Below are positions 44,056 to 53,219 of a DNA stretch of 64,000 nt, piece by piece (the first letter of the stretch is position 1; the number at the start of each line of letters is the position of its first letter). This DNA is from an uncultured Parabacteroides sp. (GTDB lineage: Bacteria; Bacteroidota; Bacteroidia; Bacteroidales; Tannerellaceae), in the NCBI GenBank assembly GCA_910577325.1, contig CAJTMR010000006.1:62001-126000 (forward strand), read 5' to 3'. Under the pieces are notes generated by a model, which saw nothing but the letters and a program-made list of their open reading frames with translations, made no database searches and had not been told where the DNA came from. Position numbers and translations under genes: made by a program.

Positions 44056-45618
44056 TCAACACCTGACAACCATTACCCCATGTTCTTTCTTTATACTTAT
44101 TCCGATCGGCCTACCGCTGGGTAACGTCACGCTCGATTCTTCCGACTGCCAGCCGGAGCCGTTGGGTATTGGTTGGTTGAAGTCCGATCCGGAACTGTTC
44201 AGAATCGATAAGTAAAATTCCTGCATCTCTGGAACACTTGCAATATTGGCGAAATTGATCGCCTGGGGCGAATTGTTGGTATAGACAAAACGCAGGTTAT
44301 AAGGAGAAGCAGGAAGAGACTCCAGAGAACTGACATCGACATATTCTTTCAACCTGAGGGAGTCATCGACTTTCTGTTTGTCGGTTTTACTCATCAAGCC
44401 GTCTTTCTGTGTCGTTGCGGCGGTATATGTCGTATTGGTATCCTGTGCGGGTATTCCCAGGGCCGTGATATCCTCCTTTGTTACCGCTGTCACGCCTGTA
44501 ACATGTCCCTGATTGTTCACCGTGATTTTGTAAAGGCCGGAAGAGCGGGCCGTAAAACCGGGATGGGTATAGACTGTATTGGTATCCTGCCCGGGTATTC
44601 CCAGGGCCGTGATATCCTCCTTTGTCACCGCTGCCACGTCTGTAACATGTCCCTGATTGTTCACCGTGATCTTGTAAAGGCCGGAAGAGCGGGCCGTAAA
44701 ACCGGGATGGGTATAGACTGTATTGGTATCCTGCCCGGGTATTCCCAGGGCCGTGATATCCTCCTTTGTCACCGCTGCCACGTCTGTAACATGTCCCTGA
44801 TTGTTCACCGTGATCTTGTAAAGGCCGGAAGAGCGGGCCGTAAAACCGGGATGGGTGTAGACGGTATCGGTATCCTGCCCGGGTATTCCCAGGGCCGTGA
44901 TATCCTCCTTTGTCACTGCTGCCACGTCTGTAACATGTCCCTGATTGTTCACCGTGATCTTATAAAGGCCGGAAGAGCGGGTGGAAAAAGACGGATGTTC
45001 CGGTATGGTCGGTGGGACATATTCAATAAAAGACCCTTCCGTACTGCCGGAAGCCGCCGGGACAAACAAATATTTTTTCCCGACTTCCAGATTGTCACCA
45101 ATAACATACACGTTCCCGGCTCCTTTGCCGGGCAATCCGGTCTCTCCTCGGGGTATTGAGGCATTCAGGAGATACTTTTGCACCCCCTCTTCTGACAGGC
45201 CATTGTCGATCAACTCTATGGTTGCCTCGTTTTTAGGATCAACCGTGGTAACCGTACCTACTTCAATTATAGGGGTATATCCTGTTTTTCCTCTTTTGAG
45301 GACAAAGTTTATTTCTTTGACGGGATTTCCCTGCTCATCCACACCGGCATCGGTCAAACTGACAGAGGGCTGATCCCCCGAACCGACTGTGCCGATCTTC
45401 AGCTGTACGGTATATCCCTGATCTCCTTTACCCCCTTTACTGGCTATCACCATCCATTTCGTGGCATCCGTAAGCAAAGCCGTATTTTCATCCGATAGCG
45501 ACAAAAAACTGGCTCCTGCCTGCGACACGACATCCAGACGGTCGTATTTCTTTTTTGCATCCCAGGCCCCTTTGGGGGTAAAACCCACCTTACCAAGTAT
45601 CGTTCTTACCTGTGTCAT
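44056..45618 (-). CDS. Phage tail fibre with four 48-residue repeats
   Basis: 520 residues from ATG at 45618 (MTQVRTILGKVGFTPKGAWD). The N-terminal domain is of the fibre-attachment type with GKGDQGYTVQLKIGTVGSGD. Residues about 208-399 are four repeats of HPGFTARSSGLYKITVNNQG, HVTDVAAVTKEDITALGIPG, QDTNTVYT, a pattern known from fibre shafts. The end (TLPSGRPIGISIKKEHGVMV) is the likely tip. Repeat number could change by recombination. Confidence 0.82.
   Translation of the reverse strand: MTQVRTILGKVGFTPKGAWDAKKKYDRLDVVSQAGASFLSLSDENTALLTDATKWMVIASKGGKGDQGYTVQLKIGTVGSGDQPSVSLTDAGVDEQGNPVKEINFVLKRGKTGYTPIIEVGTVTTVDPKNEATIELIDNGLSEEGVQKYLLNASIPRGETGLPGKGAGNVYVIGDNLEVGKKYLFVPAASGSTEGSFIEYVPPTIPEHPSFSTRSSGLYKITVNNQGHVTDVAAVTKEDITALGIPGQDTDTVYTHPGFTARSSGLYKITVNNQGHVTDVAAVTKEDITALGIPGQDTNTVYTHPGFTARSSGLYKITVNNQGHVTDVAAVTKEDITALGIPGQDTNTVYTHPGFTARSSGLYKITVNNQGHVTGVTAVTKEDITALGIPAQDTNTTYTAATTQKDGLMSKTDKQKVDDSLRLKEYVDVSSLESLPASPYNLRFVYTNNSPQAINFANIASVPEMQEFYLSILNSSGSDFNQPIPNGSGWQSEESSVTLPSGRPIGISIKKEHGVMVVRC
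44422..44997. repeat. Four tandem 144-bp repeats in the fibre gene
   Basis: Units begin every 144 bp; for example the string ACATGTCCCTGATTGTTCAC starts at 44501, 44645, 44789 and 44933. The middle units are nearly identical and the outer ones differ at several codons, so copy-number change by unequal exchange is likely. They encode 48-residue shaft repeats. Confidence 0.9.
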
Positions 45619-45620
45619 AA

Positions 45621-46391
45621 TCAAATTACTACTGTTAATATTCCATTTTCGTCAAGAAAGAAATTTGCGCCCGTATATTCTTCATCCGTGAACATTGTCA
45701 ATATCCCGGTGAAAGGGTCGAGTTCGAACGTTGCAAACATGACATTCCCTTTTGCGATCTCACCCGTATTGTACCATTCACCCGTTTCTTCGTCCCAACG
45801 CCACCAGTATCCGTCCCTGATTTCGTCACGATGGTCGGACAAAGCATTCAAACGGTTTGTAGCGGCTTCCGCATCGAGTATCGCTTCCAATGTCCCGTTT
45901 TCTCGGTCTTCTTCCTGCTTTTGGCGAATAAGCTCTTCAGCTTTACGTTCATCTTCCGCTCTTATACGCAATTGTTCTTCGACAATACGAACTCCTTCGG
46001 TTTCAACTCTGGCTGCTTCTGCCTTTTTACGCTCCGTTTCGGCCTCCACCCGTTCAGCTTCCACTTCGAGGCGAGAGGCTTCCGCGTCTTTTCTTGCCTG
46101 TTCGTCATTACTCCAACCCTGTACCATCGCCTGGGAACGGGAATAGAAATTTTCCCGTTCTTCCTCTTTTTCCTCTACCGTCGCTTCAAGCCGGCGCATA
46201 TCGGTTGTTGCCGTCCGGGCCGTTTCCGTTGCGGAAAGCATATCGTCATAAGCCGTTTGTATTTCGCTTAAGCTGACTTTCACACTCATCCGCTTTCCTT
46301 TGGTTTCCTGATAGCCAAGTGTCCAAAGCCCGTTGAACGTCACGGACGGAGGAAGCTCGCTGATCTTTATTTTTCTTTCTTGTCCCGTCAT
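45621..46391 (-). CDS. Coiled-coil phage tail protein
   Basis: A 256-residue protein with a long charged coiled coil about residues 60-175 (QARKDAEASRLEVEAERVEA, ETERKKAEAARVETEGVRIV) and a short beta-rich tail after WWRWDEETGEWYNTGEIAKG. It sits between the distal tail and fibre genes, and resembles the rod that connects baseplate and fibre. Overlaps the upstream gene region by none (2 bp gap). Confidence 0.7.
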   Translation of the reverse strand: MTGQERKIKISELPPSVTFNGLWTLGYQETKGKRMSVKVSLSEIQTAYDDMLSATETARTATTDMRRLEATVEEKEEERENFYSRSQAMVQGWSNDEQARKDAEASRLEVEAERVEAETERKKAEAARVETEGVRIVEEQLRIRAEDERKAEELIRQKQEEDRENGTLEAILDAEAATNRLNALSDHRDEIRDGYWWRWDEETGEWYNTGEIAKGNVMFATFELDPFTGILTMFTDEEYTGANFFLDENGILTVVI

Positions 46392-46392
46392 A

Positions 46393-47307
46393 TCATTTCA
46401 TGTCTATAAAAAATTCCCCGTCTTCGGTTACGATCCAGTCGCCTGATTCCGTAGCCAGGAAGTAATCCGTCTCGTAAAGCCGGAAACTGGTGAAGACCAA
46501 TGTCAGGTCGAACTGCGCCACCACGGGGCCGCATAGCGTCAACAGCTTCCAGGAAGCCGTACTTTTGTAATAGCAAGGGTATGCCTTGCCGATCTCTTCC
46601 ACATACAACCGGCGTTCGCCCGACTGAATCAGTGCAGAGAGGAAACTGTCATAGCAACGCCAGAAATCCGCCATTCGAGCGGCTTTCAAATGGCATTTGA
46701 ACGTTACTTCCTTCTTCTGGAAGACTAAATGGCCGGCATCGTAAATCTGTCCGTCCTCCGTCTCTATATTCCGGCAAAGGTTCATCTTCACTGTCGGGGC
46801 TTTCAGAAGAGCGTTCCGGCTTTCGTCGACCACCACGCCATACGTCGCTAATGGTGTGCCGTCCAGCTTGTAGCGGCTCTCCGGCATCCAAAGCCCCGGC
46901 GCGGGCAATCCCTCCGAAGCCGGGCGCACCGGGTTGTCCTCGACAAACTTCAGGCTGAAGGCGGTCGCCAGCGGATAGACTTTATTTGCCGGATGGACCG
47001 ACAGCCGTAGCTGCCATTCGCGCCCCAGCGAAGGTATGCGAACGCAGTGGTAACCCGGTCCGGAGAGGTAGGCTACGAGGTCGGTCGCCCCGTCGTTCGT
47101 GTCAGACAGGAAAGAGACGGCCGCCTCTTTCGGCTCCAACTTGGGATCGGACAAATCCACTTCGATACCGTCCTCTTCGGGCCAGTCGTTCGATTCCGGT
47201 TCCTTCATCGCCGGGAAGGCAAGCAGCCCGTTGTATCCGCCTTTGGTCACCCATACCCCGAAACGGTTACAGATACTGATCCCGTCTATGTAACAGTTGT
47301 CGATCAT
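46393..47307 (-). CDS. Putative distal tail protein
   Basis: A 304-residue protein, MIDNCYIDGISICNRFGVWV, that follows the tape measure with an ATGA overlap. Position right after the tape measure and before the fibre genes is that of the Dit-type distal tail protein. The tail FLATESGDWIVTEDGEFFID is a simple beta repeat. No stronger family signal seen. Confidence 0.65.
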   Translation of the reverse strand: MIDNCYIDGISICNRFGVWVTKGGYNGLLAFPAMKEPESNDWPEEDGIEVDLSDPKLEPKEAAVSFLSDTNDGATDLVAYLSGPGYHCVRIPSLGREWQLRLSVHPANKVYPLATAFSLKFVEDNPVRPASEGLPAPGLWMPESRYKLDGTPLATYGVVVDESRNALLKAPTVKMNLCRNIETEDGQIYDAGHLVFQKKEVTFKCHLKAARMADFWRCYDSFLSALIQSGERRLYVEEIGKAYPCYYKSTASWKLLTLCGPVVAQFDLTLVFTSFRLYETDYFLATESGDWIVTEDGEFFIDMK

Positions 47308-50300
47308 GCCGCTTTCCTTAAAATTAATCCCTTATTCAATATCTCCTGAAGCGTACGACGTGTACCTTCCATATCGTTTTCAATCTTTTCCAGACGCTTG
47401 CAATGGGACGTATTTTCCTCGATCCGACCCAGAACACTCAATCCTTCCGTAATCATTGACTGAATCGAATTTACTCCCTGGCAGGTCTTATCCGCCATTA
47501 TAAGCAACGCATAAAAATTACCATTAAGTTCGTTGGCACTATCCTGGCTCATGGATGCTATGCCCTTAGCTGTCGCCTGCCGGCTGGTTCCCGTTACACC
47601 GGAAATATCGAGTCCGGTAATTTTCTCGGCCTCTTCCAACTGCCGGGCCGCATTTTCTATGACTTTGTCATATTCAGCCTTCAATGAGGCAATTTTATCC
47701 TCTGTCAGACCGCCTTCACTGGCCTGGGCAAATTTTTCGTACCATTGGCGGAGCGGTTCTTCCAAAGCCCTTAGCTTTATTCCCTGCAACACGGCATTGT
47801 TCAACATTTCCTCAAAACTGTCCGCAAAGTCCGCCGCCGAGCGTTTCCCTTCGGCGAATCCCTGAAGTATGCTGTCCGCGATACTGTCAGAGGTGGTTCC
47901 CGTCCAGGCTTCACGCATGCTCTCGGCCTGGTCGGCGAGCATCTGATCAATATCCGCACCTTCTTCCTTCAAGGCTTTAAGCTGTTCAAACAACTTTGCG
48001 ACCTTTTCTTCCAGGCGACCTTCCGTATACAGTTTTTCTATATCGTCATAGCTCTTGCCTGCCAGGGAAGAATATATATTCCATGTTTTGGCCTTACGGA
48101 ACCATGTACCGTGCTTGTAACCTTTGCCTGAAATGAACTCTTCCCCCTGTAATTCGGCCCATATCTTTTCATACTCCTTTTGAACGTCTCCTGATTGCTG
48201 TTTGAGTTCAGTCGTGATACGTTTATTATATTTTAAGGATGTTTCCCCGATCTGCTGTTCCAGGCGTAAACGCTCCCGGACCATCTTCTGGTATTCCTTT
48301 TCCCCTTCCATGGCATTGTCATAGAATTTCTGGTTTTCCTCCCGGGCCAGACGGTTCATTTCCTTTACTTTCTTCCCCATGGCGAAAACCTTGCCTATAC
48401 TGCTGACAACACTGGTAACACCTCCCAAGATATCCCCTGAAGCAAAGCGGGCCGCGCCTGTGGCGACCCCGCCCAAGGCTGATGCGAGCTCCATAGTCTG
48501 TTCCGCCGCATATCCGGCATCACTTCCGAAAATATCACCGACTCCGCCCGATACAGTGGAAAGGGAAGAAAGCACCGACTGTATTTCTTCATCGATATTG
48601 CTCAGTGCCTCGGATATGGCATTCTTATCGACTTTCCCGTCTTTGCCTTTAATAGCTTTAAGAAGTTTGTTCCAATCGTCCCGGATCGCCTTGAACGGGC
48701 TGCGGGACCTTATTTCTTTTTCCAGCCGGTTGATCGCTTCCTGGTATTCCTTTACATTCTCCGGTGTCCAGGTAGACGTATTAACCTCCCTGGCTTTGAC
48801 CTGGAGTTCTTCCAGGACGGGCAGGGACTTTTTACCCAGATCGGAAAATATGGCCGTCCACAAATCGGAATCTTTCAACTCGTCGAATGAAATTGCCGAT
48901 AAAGCCTTCTTTTTATCCTTTTCGAGCTGAATGAGTGCCGCATCTATGTCACTGCTGTTCGTCTCGGTCCTTTGGGAAGAAAGAAAACGGTAATCCGCTG
49001 TAAATTTTTCTTCGATTTTCCGCCTCTGGCTGTCATAGTCCTGATATTTTTCCAGCATTTTTTTTAAGACATCTTCCTTTGCCTTATCCGCAGCCAGTGC
49101 AGCGTTATCCCTGGAATCATCTACTTCCCGTCTGATCCCTGAAGGCAACTGGTCCGTCGAAGTCGTTTTCGGAGTAAATTCCAGCCCCTTTTTCTTCCAG
49201 TCGGGGTTTTCCATTTCCCACTTCTTTTTCTCCAGTTCCTGCTGTGCCTGTAACAAATTTTGTTCATATTTCCGGATCGAGGACAATTTCTGTTGATACT
49301 CTAGGTCGATCTGTCTTAATTCCTTGGCCGCCCCGTCTTTCATCCTGGCTATTTCCGAAGCCTGGTTTTTCAATTCAAGTTCGCTTTTTGCCTCTGCAAT
49401 GGATTGTTCCCCTCTTTCGATCTCCAGAAGGCGCATGGCGGCTTCCGCCTTGACAGCATTAGCCTTTTCCTTTTCCCGTTGTTCCTTGCTCATGCTCCGG
49501 GTCGCTTCTTTCCCTTGCTTGTCGTACGAATCGTACGCTTTAAGGGCGGCGGTGGCTTCCTCTATATTTTTACGCGCTTCTTTATATGTTGCAACCGTCG
49601 TTTCACTTATGCCGGTAGTTTTTCCCGCATCCAGTAATTTTTTCTGTTCCGCAGATATATTTTCCAGTACGGATTCCGCCTGTTTCTTTACCTCTTCCCA
49701 GTATTCTTTGTTTTCTGTGATCGCCTTCTCAGCCTCTTCCTTGTTAAAAAACGGGTTATACTGCTTTTGGATATCCTTTATCTTCTTTTCCGATTCCAGG
49801 TAGCTTTTGATATAGTCTTCGAGTGATCCATAAAAATCACTGTCTATTTTTATACCCTTCATTTCATATTGTACTTTTCCCAGGACCGTGCTCCATGTTT
49901 TTTGGAAGCCTAATCCGGCACGCTCGGATTCTTCCGTCAGGTCCATGATATCGCCGATCAGTCGGTCTATAAACCCCGTGTCCTGACCTTTCAGTTCGTT
50001 ACGCATGGAAGTTAAAGCCTCCGCCTGTGTTTTGAGCGCCTTGTCCGCAACTTTGCTTGTAGCCGAAGCCTGAGCTTTTGCCGCTGCGTTTTCCCTGATC
50101 GATGCGGTAATCCGTTTATAAGCGGCGTTTACTTCATCCAGTGAACTTTTTTCCGACAACAAATTAGGAAGGTATTTTCCATACAGGTCATTGATTTGGT
50201 TGATGGCTTTTCTCCGGCCTTCCGTCCCTTCCTTTGTCTTGTTCAGCCGGCTGAATACTTCTTCCAGTGACTGGCGTTCCTTCAGCAGTTCTTCGTTAAA

Positions 50301-51206
50301 TTCCTGCAAACTTTCGGTCAACAGGCGTTGTGACTTGTTTGCAGAGAACAAATCCTGTCCCCAGGCGATAATATCCTTCCCGTACATGGAAAGCATGGTG
50401 ATGGCAACAACTAACGCCGTTTGCCATGAAATGATGGACGATGCGAGTTGTTTCCATACCGGGGTAGCCGCCTGTCCTTCTGCTTTGAGGAACGCATATT
50501 GCTGGCGTGCCCGTTTTACATCGTCGATCAGGATCGGCATGTTATTTGATATGGCCAGGAAAAAGGTATTCACGCCCATGGTCAGCGAGGGAAGTTCCCT
50601 CGCCACCTGCTGGACGGACATGTTAAGGCTGTTAAATGTGGTTCCTCCGGCACTGCGGAGGCCGGCCAGACGGTTTTCTGCCTGGCCGATCTCCTTGTCA
50701 AGGTTTTGGATTTTTGTAAGTAGCTGACTGCCCGCTTCCCCGTCCCGGTCGGCTTTGCTCATGGACCGGTAGGTATCAACGAGTGACATCATACTACCGC
50801 GCAACGAATTCAAGGAACCGACTGCCTCTTTTTCCTTGCCTATCCGTTCGTTTAAAGTATGTGTCCCGGTAATGATCGCCTCACGGAGTTCATTTTCCCT
50901 TACTACTAATTTGGCTTTGGTTTCAAGATAGGCGGTTGTCGATATGTTCCCCTGCGCCCTGCTATTATCCAGGGATTCTTCCGTTGCCGATAATTGCCGG
51001 AGGGTATTGATGTTTTCCTGAATGCTGACAGCAAGGCGACGGTTATTTTCGCTCATGGAATTGAACGTGTTATCGCTGGACTCCAGTAAACGGCGGAATG
51101 TGCTTTCCGACTCGTCCCGCAGCCCTTTGATACCCAGCGTTACTTCCTCGACTTTTTTGTCGAGGTCCCCGCCGAATTTATATGTAACCTGTACTGTCTC
51201 GTTCAT
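47304..51206 (-). CDS. Phage tail tape-measure protein
   Basis: 1300 residues from ATG at 51206 (MNETVQVTYKFGGDLDKKVE); an upstream TTG at 51218 is less likely. Long alpha-helical N- and C-parts, with hydrophobic stretches about 225-290 (SLTMGVNTFFLAISNNMPIL; WQTALVVAITMLSMYGKDII) and a glycine/alanine-rich membrane-like part about 920-960 (MELASALGGVATGAARFASG). Size predicts a tail of roughly 190-200 nm by the usual 1.5 angstrom per residue rule, so a long-tailed (siphovirus-like) or myovirus-like particle. No contractile sheath gene was recognised. Confidence 0.9.
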   Translation of the reverse strand: MNETVQVTYKFGGDLDKKVEEVTLGIKGLRDESESTFRRLLESSDNTFNSMSENNRRLAVSIQENINTLRQLSATEESLDNSRAQGNISTTAYLETKAKLVVRENELREAIITGTHTLNERIGKEKEAVGSLNSLRGSMMSLVDTYRSMSKADRDGEAGSQLLTKIQNLDKEIGQAENRLAGLRSAGGTTFNSLNMSVQQVARELPSLTMGVNTFFLAISNNMPILIDDVKRARQQYAFLKAEGQAATPVWKQLASSIISWQTALVVAITMLSMYGKDIIAWGQDLFSANKSQRLLTESLQEFNEELLKERQSLEEVFSRLNKTKEGTEGRRKAINQINDLYGKYLPNLLSEKSSLDEVNAAYKRITASIRENAAAKAQASATSKVADKALKTQAEALTSMRNELKGQDTGFIDRLIGDIMDLTEESERAGLGFQKTWSTVLGKVQYEMKGIKIDSDFYGSLEDYIKSYLESEKKIKDIQKQYNPFFNKEEAEKAITENKEYWEEVKKQAESVLENISAEQKKLLDAGKTTGISETTVATYKEARKNIEEATAALKAYDSYDKQGKEATRSMSKEQREKEKANAVKAEAAMRLLEIERGEQSIAEAKSELELKNQASEIARMKDGAAKELRQIDLEYQQKLSSIRKYEQNLLQAQQELEKKKWEMENPDWKKKGLEFTPKTTSTDQLPSGIRREVDDSRDNAALAADKAKEDVLKKMLEKYQDYDSQRRKIEEKFTADYRFLSSQRTETNSSDIDAALIQLEKDKKKALSAISFDELKDSDLWTAIFSDLGKKSLPVLEELQVKAREVNTSTWTPENVKEYQEAINRLEKEIRSRSPFKAIRDDWNKLLKAIKGKDGKVDKNAISEALSNIDEEIQSVLSSLSTVSGGVGDIFGSDAGYAAEQTMELASALGGVATGAARFASGDILGGVTSVVSSIGKVFAMGKKVKEMNRLAREENQKFYDNAMEGEKEYQKMVRERLRLEQQIGETSLKYNKRITTELKQQSGDVQKEYEKIWAELQGEEFISGKGYKHGTWFRKAKTWNIYSSLAGKSYDDIEKLYTEGRLEEKVAKLFEQLKALKEEGADIDQMLADQAESMREAWTGTTSDSIADSILQGFAEGKRSAADFADSFEEMLNNAVLQGIKLRALEEPLRQWYEKFAQASEGGLTEDKIASLKAEYDKVIENAARQLEEAEKITGLDISGVTGTSRQATAKGIASMSQDSANELNGNFYALLIMADKTCQGVNSIQSMITEGLSVLGRIEENTSHCKRLEKIENDMEGTRRTLQEILNKGLILRKAA

Positions 51207-51214
51207 AACACTTT

Positions 51215-51436
51215 TCAAGCTAAACCGAAGAACTCCAATTCCTCCTGTTCGGAACTGATCGGTTCACCTTCTTCTAAATCTGAATTTTCCTGTTTTTTTC
51301 TGGTTTCTCCGGTGTCGCTAATCATGTTAAGTATCACGCACCAGGGAATTTCATACATGATTTCATGATAGGTGAAACCGGCCTCCATAATTTGTTTTAT
51401 TTGTCCAAACGGGCTATGGGGCGGAATAAATTCCAC
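51215..51436 (-). CDS. Small protein before the tape measure (tail assembly chaperone position)
   Basis: 73 residues with a GTG start at 51436 preceded by GAGGAG. Two short genes directly ahead of the tape measure are the usual gpG/gpGT-type chaperone genes. The segment TYHEIMYEIPWCVILNMISD and an acidic C-terminus are seen. Separate start codons, so no frameshift is needed here. Confidence 0.65.
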   Translation of the reverse strand: MEFIPPHSPFGQIKQIMEAGFTYHEIMYEIPWCVILNMISDTGETRKKQENSDLEEGEPISSEQEELEFFGLA

Positions 51437-51438
51437 CG

Positions 51439-51921
51439 TTAACTCCTCGTTTCCTTCTGGCTCAAAACCGGACTGGTCACGCTCATCAGACCGACCGATT
51501 TGATAATACTGGCGAAATGTTCACCGCCTGAAAGCAACAACATGATCTTTGCCAGTTGCGCCATGCCGAGCGATGTCATGTGATTTCTAAGATACCAGGC
51601 CAGCAACCGGCAAAATAGAAAATTCGTTATTCCACCCCTAAGCAGCCCTGTCGCAACAATACGGGAAACCCTCTTTCCATGTTTGGCGATGATGTGCATC
51701 ACCTCATGCAGTTCCCCTTTTTGAAGCCTTGTCAGGTCTATTCCAAGGCGGGTATACATCTTGCTGATCCTTAAAAGAGTCGCATAAACCGGAAGACGGA
51801 AATATGCCCGGATACTTTTCTGCCCGAACTTTCGGAGCAACCAGGGCGCCGGAATGTCTATCGCTATCGTGTCATCCAGCATTGCCCCGGCCGCATCCGA
51901 TTCACGAAGTTTGCGTCCCAT
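51439..51921 (-). CDS. Tail assembly protein candidate
   Basis: A 160-residue basic, helical protein (MGRKLRESDAAGAMLDDTIA, GKRVSRIVATGLLRGGITNF). It lies between the tail tube gene and the small pre-tape-measure gene, with a 2-bp gap to each neighbour region. By position it corresponds to the first tail assembly chaperone; family not recognised from sequence alone. Confidence 0.65.
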   Translation of the reverse strand: MGRKLRESDAAGAMLDDTIAIDIPAPWLLRKFGQKSIRAYFRLPVYATLLRISKMYTRLGIDLTRLQKGELHEVMHIIAKHGKRVSRIVATGLLRGGITNFLFCRLLAWYLRNHMTSLGMAQLAKIMLLLSGGEHFASIIKSVGLMSVTSPVLSQKETRS

Positions 51922-51923
51922 CC

Positions 51924-52496
51924 TTATGCTCCTTCTTCCGCTTTGGGTTCACCCAGCTTATACACCTCATACGGACCGTCGTTTGCTCCGATCGGAGCCA
52001 TTGCCTTTGCCGTGATTTCGATCTGGGCGATATCGGTACGTGTCAGGTTCCATACGAAACGGGCCTTGACCTAGGCACGGGGAATGTCGATACATACGTT
52101 GTAAAGGCTGATGACCCTTACGGCCATTTCGACAGTGACCATGTCCTTAGGGGCTACGAACTTCTCGACACTGTAAGTCTTGCCCTCGACGGTGACATCT
52201 TCCGTTTTGGTCGTACCCCCGAAAACTTTTTTCAGCGTCTCGTTGTCCCATTCCATAAGATTCAGCTTCACCTGTTTCAACCCCGGTTCCGTCAGAACGG
52301 ATTCTTCAGGGGTGGAACCGTTCTCCTCCGAGTAGAAATCCTGGGCGCTGTCTTCTTCCGTGTTGAATGAAGCCGTCCCTTTCAGCGTATTCCCCAATTG
52401 CAGGAGGTTCTCAGCCGAAGGCATTCCTCCTTCGGGATTTACATCCCCGAACATCGCTTTCTTGAGTCCGATGGAACGTGTCTTTTTCTTATCCAT
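51924..52496 (-). CDS. Putative tail tube protein interrupted by an in-frame amber codon
   Basis: ATG at 52496 starts MDKKKTRSIGLKKAMFGDVN. After 141 residues (ending VCIDIPRA) comes TAG (52071-52073); the same frame then continues for 48 codons (VKARFVWNLTRTDIAQIEIT and on to PKAEEGA) and ends TAA at 51924-51926. The downstream part is clearly coding-like and ends 3 bp before the next start. Length (190 if read through), position between lysis and tail chaperone genes, and beta-rich sequence fit a tail tube protein. CAG-to-TAG mutation is the simplest cause; suppression or recoding would restore it. Confidence 0.72.
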
Positions 52497-52498
52497 TG

Positions 52499-53008
52499 TT
52501 ATTTTCTGATTTTGGTTATAAAATATGTCAACGTAAATCCTATTAAAGCACCGGTCAAATAGCATTTGATTTGCATCCAAAATGTAAATACATCCGGTCC
52601 TTTTTGGCTTTCGTACTGCTCCAGCGTATCACGTATACGCACCAGTGCTTCCTGCTGGCTGTAGACCAGCGCCTGGAGGCTGTCGCAGGAGGCGGAAACC
52701 AGAAGCGTCCCGTCTTTTACACTGGCCTTTACGGTTGCCTTGCCTTCTTTCTTCTCATAGACGGCATCCTCGGGGAGCTTACGGAGGCTGTCGATCGGTA
52801 TCTCCATCCTGGCCAGGCTCGACGGGATTGTCGCGAGCGTGACGGAAACCTTTTTGTCCCATCGGAGACTGTCCGCCCCTTCTATGGTAGAAGTTCCCTT
52901 CGTGCTCCTGCACGAGAATGCGGACAGGGCAGCGATCATAATGGCGACAGACAACAATTTTGTGCAGCACCATTTCCAGAGTGTCTTTAAGTTTCCAAAA
53001 TTCTTCAT
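52499..53008 (-). CDS. Spanin-like lipoprotein with C-terminal membrane helix
   Basis: A 169-residue protein: signal peptide with Cys at ALSAFSCRS (about residue 33), a periplasmic stretch with coiled-coil potential (SLQALVYSQQEALVRIRDTL), and a C-terminal transmembrane helix (YLTGALIGFTLTYFITKI). A lipobox at one end and a membrane helix at the other is the layout of unimolecular spanins, which join inner and outer membrane in the last lysis step. Its first 230 bases overlap the gene at 52779-53201 in another frame. Confidence 0.65.
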   Translation of the reverse strand: MKNFGNLKTLWKWCCTKLLSVAIMIAALSAFSCRSTKGTSTIEGADSLRWDKKVSVTLATIPSSLARMEIPIDSLRKLPEDAVYEKKEGKATVKASVKDGTLLVSASCDSLQALVYSQQEALVRIRDTLEQYESQKGPDVFTFWMQIKCYLTGALIGFTLTYFITKIRK

Positions 53009-53201
53009 GCAATTCTATCAGTCTTTCGTTTTGTTTTAAAAGTGACTCGTTGTTCGATTCGGCTATTTCCTGCCATACCGCCCGGGTATCTTTTACCAGT
53101 TGCGCCTTCTTTAGCTTGCGGGTCTGGAAAAACAACAGGACACCCCAAATCCAGCCACTGGCGCTAAATACCGTTTGCAGTATGTCCAGGAAATGGTCCA
53201 T
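52779..53201 (-). CDS. Small membrane protein, holin or Rz-like, overlapping the spanin gene
   Basis: A 140-residue frame. N-terminal membrane helix (FSASGWIWGVLLFFQ) and a coiled coil (IAESNNESLLKQNERLIELH, EEFWKLKDTLEMVLHKIV) resemble an inner-membrane spanin subunit (Rz) or holin. From about residue 65 on it overlaps the lipoprotein gene in a different frame, as Rz and Rz1 do, and the residues there are low in conservation signal. Encoded right after the lysozyme gene. Confidence 0.55.
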   Translation of the reverse strand: MDHFLDILQTVFSASGWIWGVLLFFQTRKLKKAQLVKDTRAVWQEIAESNNESLLKQNERLIELHEEFWKLKDTLEMVLHKIVVCRHYDRCPVRILVQEHEGNFYHRRGGQSPMGQKGFRHARDNPVEPGQDGDTDRQPP

Positions 53202-53219
53202 CGGGAAAACCTCCTTCCT

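Noticed and set aside
44422..44997. Regular repeats that look at first like a CRISPR array
   Set aside because: The 144-bp units lie in frame inside a tail fibre gene, have no short spacers, and no cas gene is nearby.
43207..45618. Possible diversity-generating retroelement as in some Bacteroides Mu-like phages
   Set aside because: No reverse transcriptase gene and no template/variable repeat pair with adenine-specific differences was seen in the window.
51215..51921. Programmed frameshift between the two genes before the tape measure
   Set aside because: The second gene has its own GTG start with a Shine-Dalgarno-like GAGGAG, and no clear slippery heptamer is at the junction.
52839..53039. 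Plus-strand frames over the lysis genes
   Set aside because: They are shadows of the minus-strand spanin-like and membrane protein genes and have no start context.
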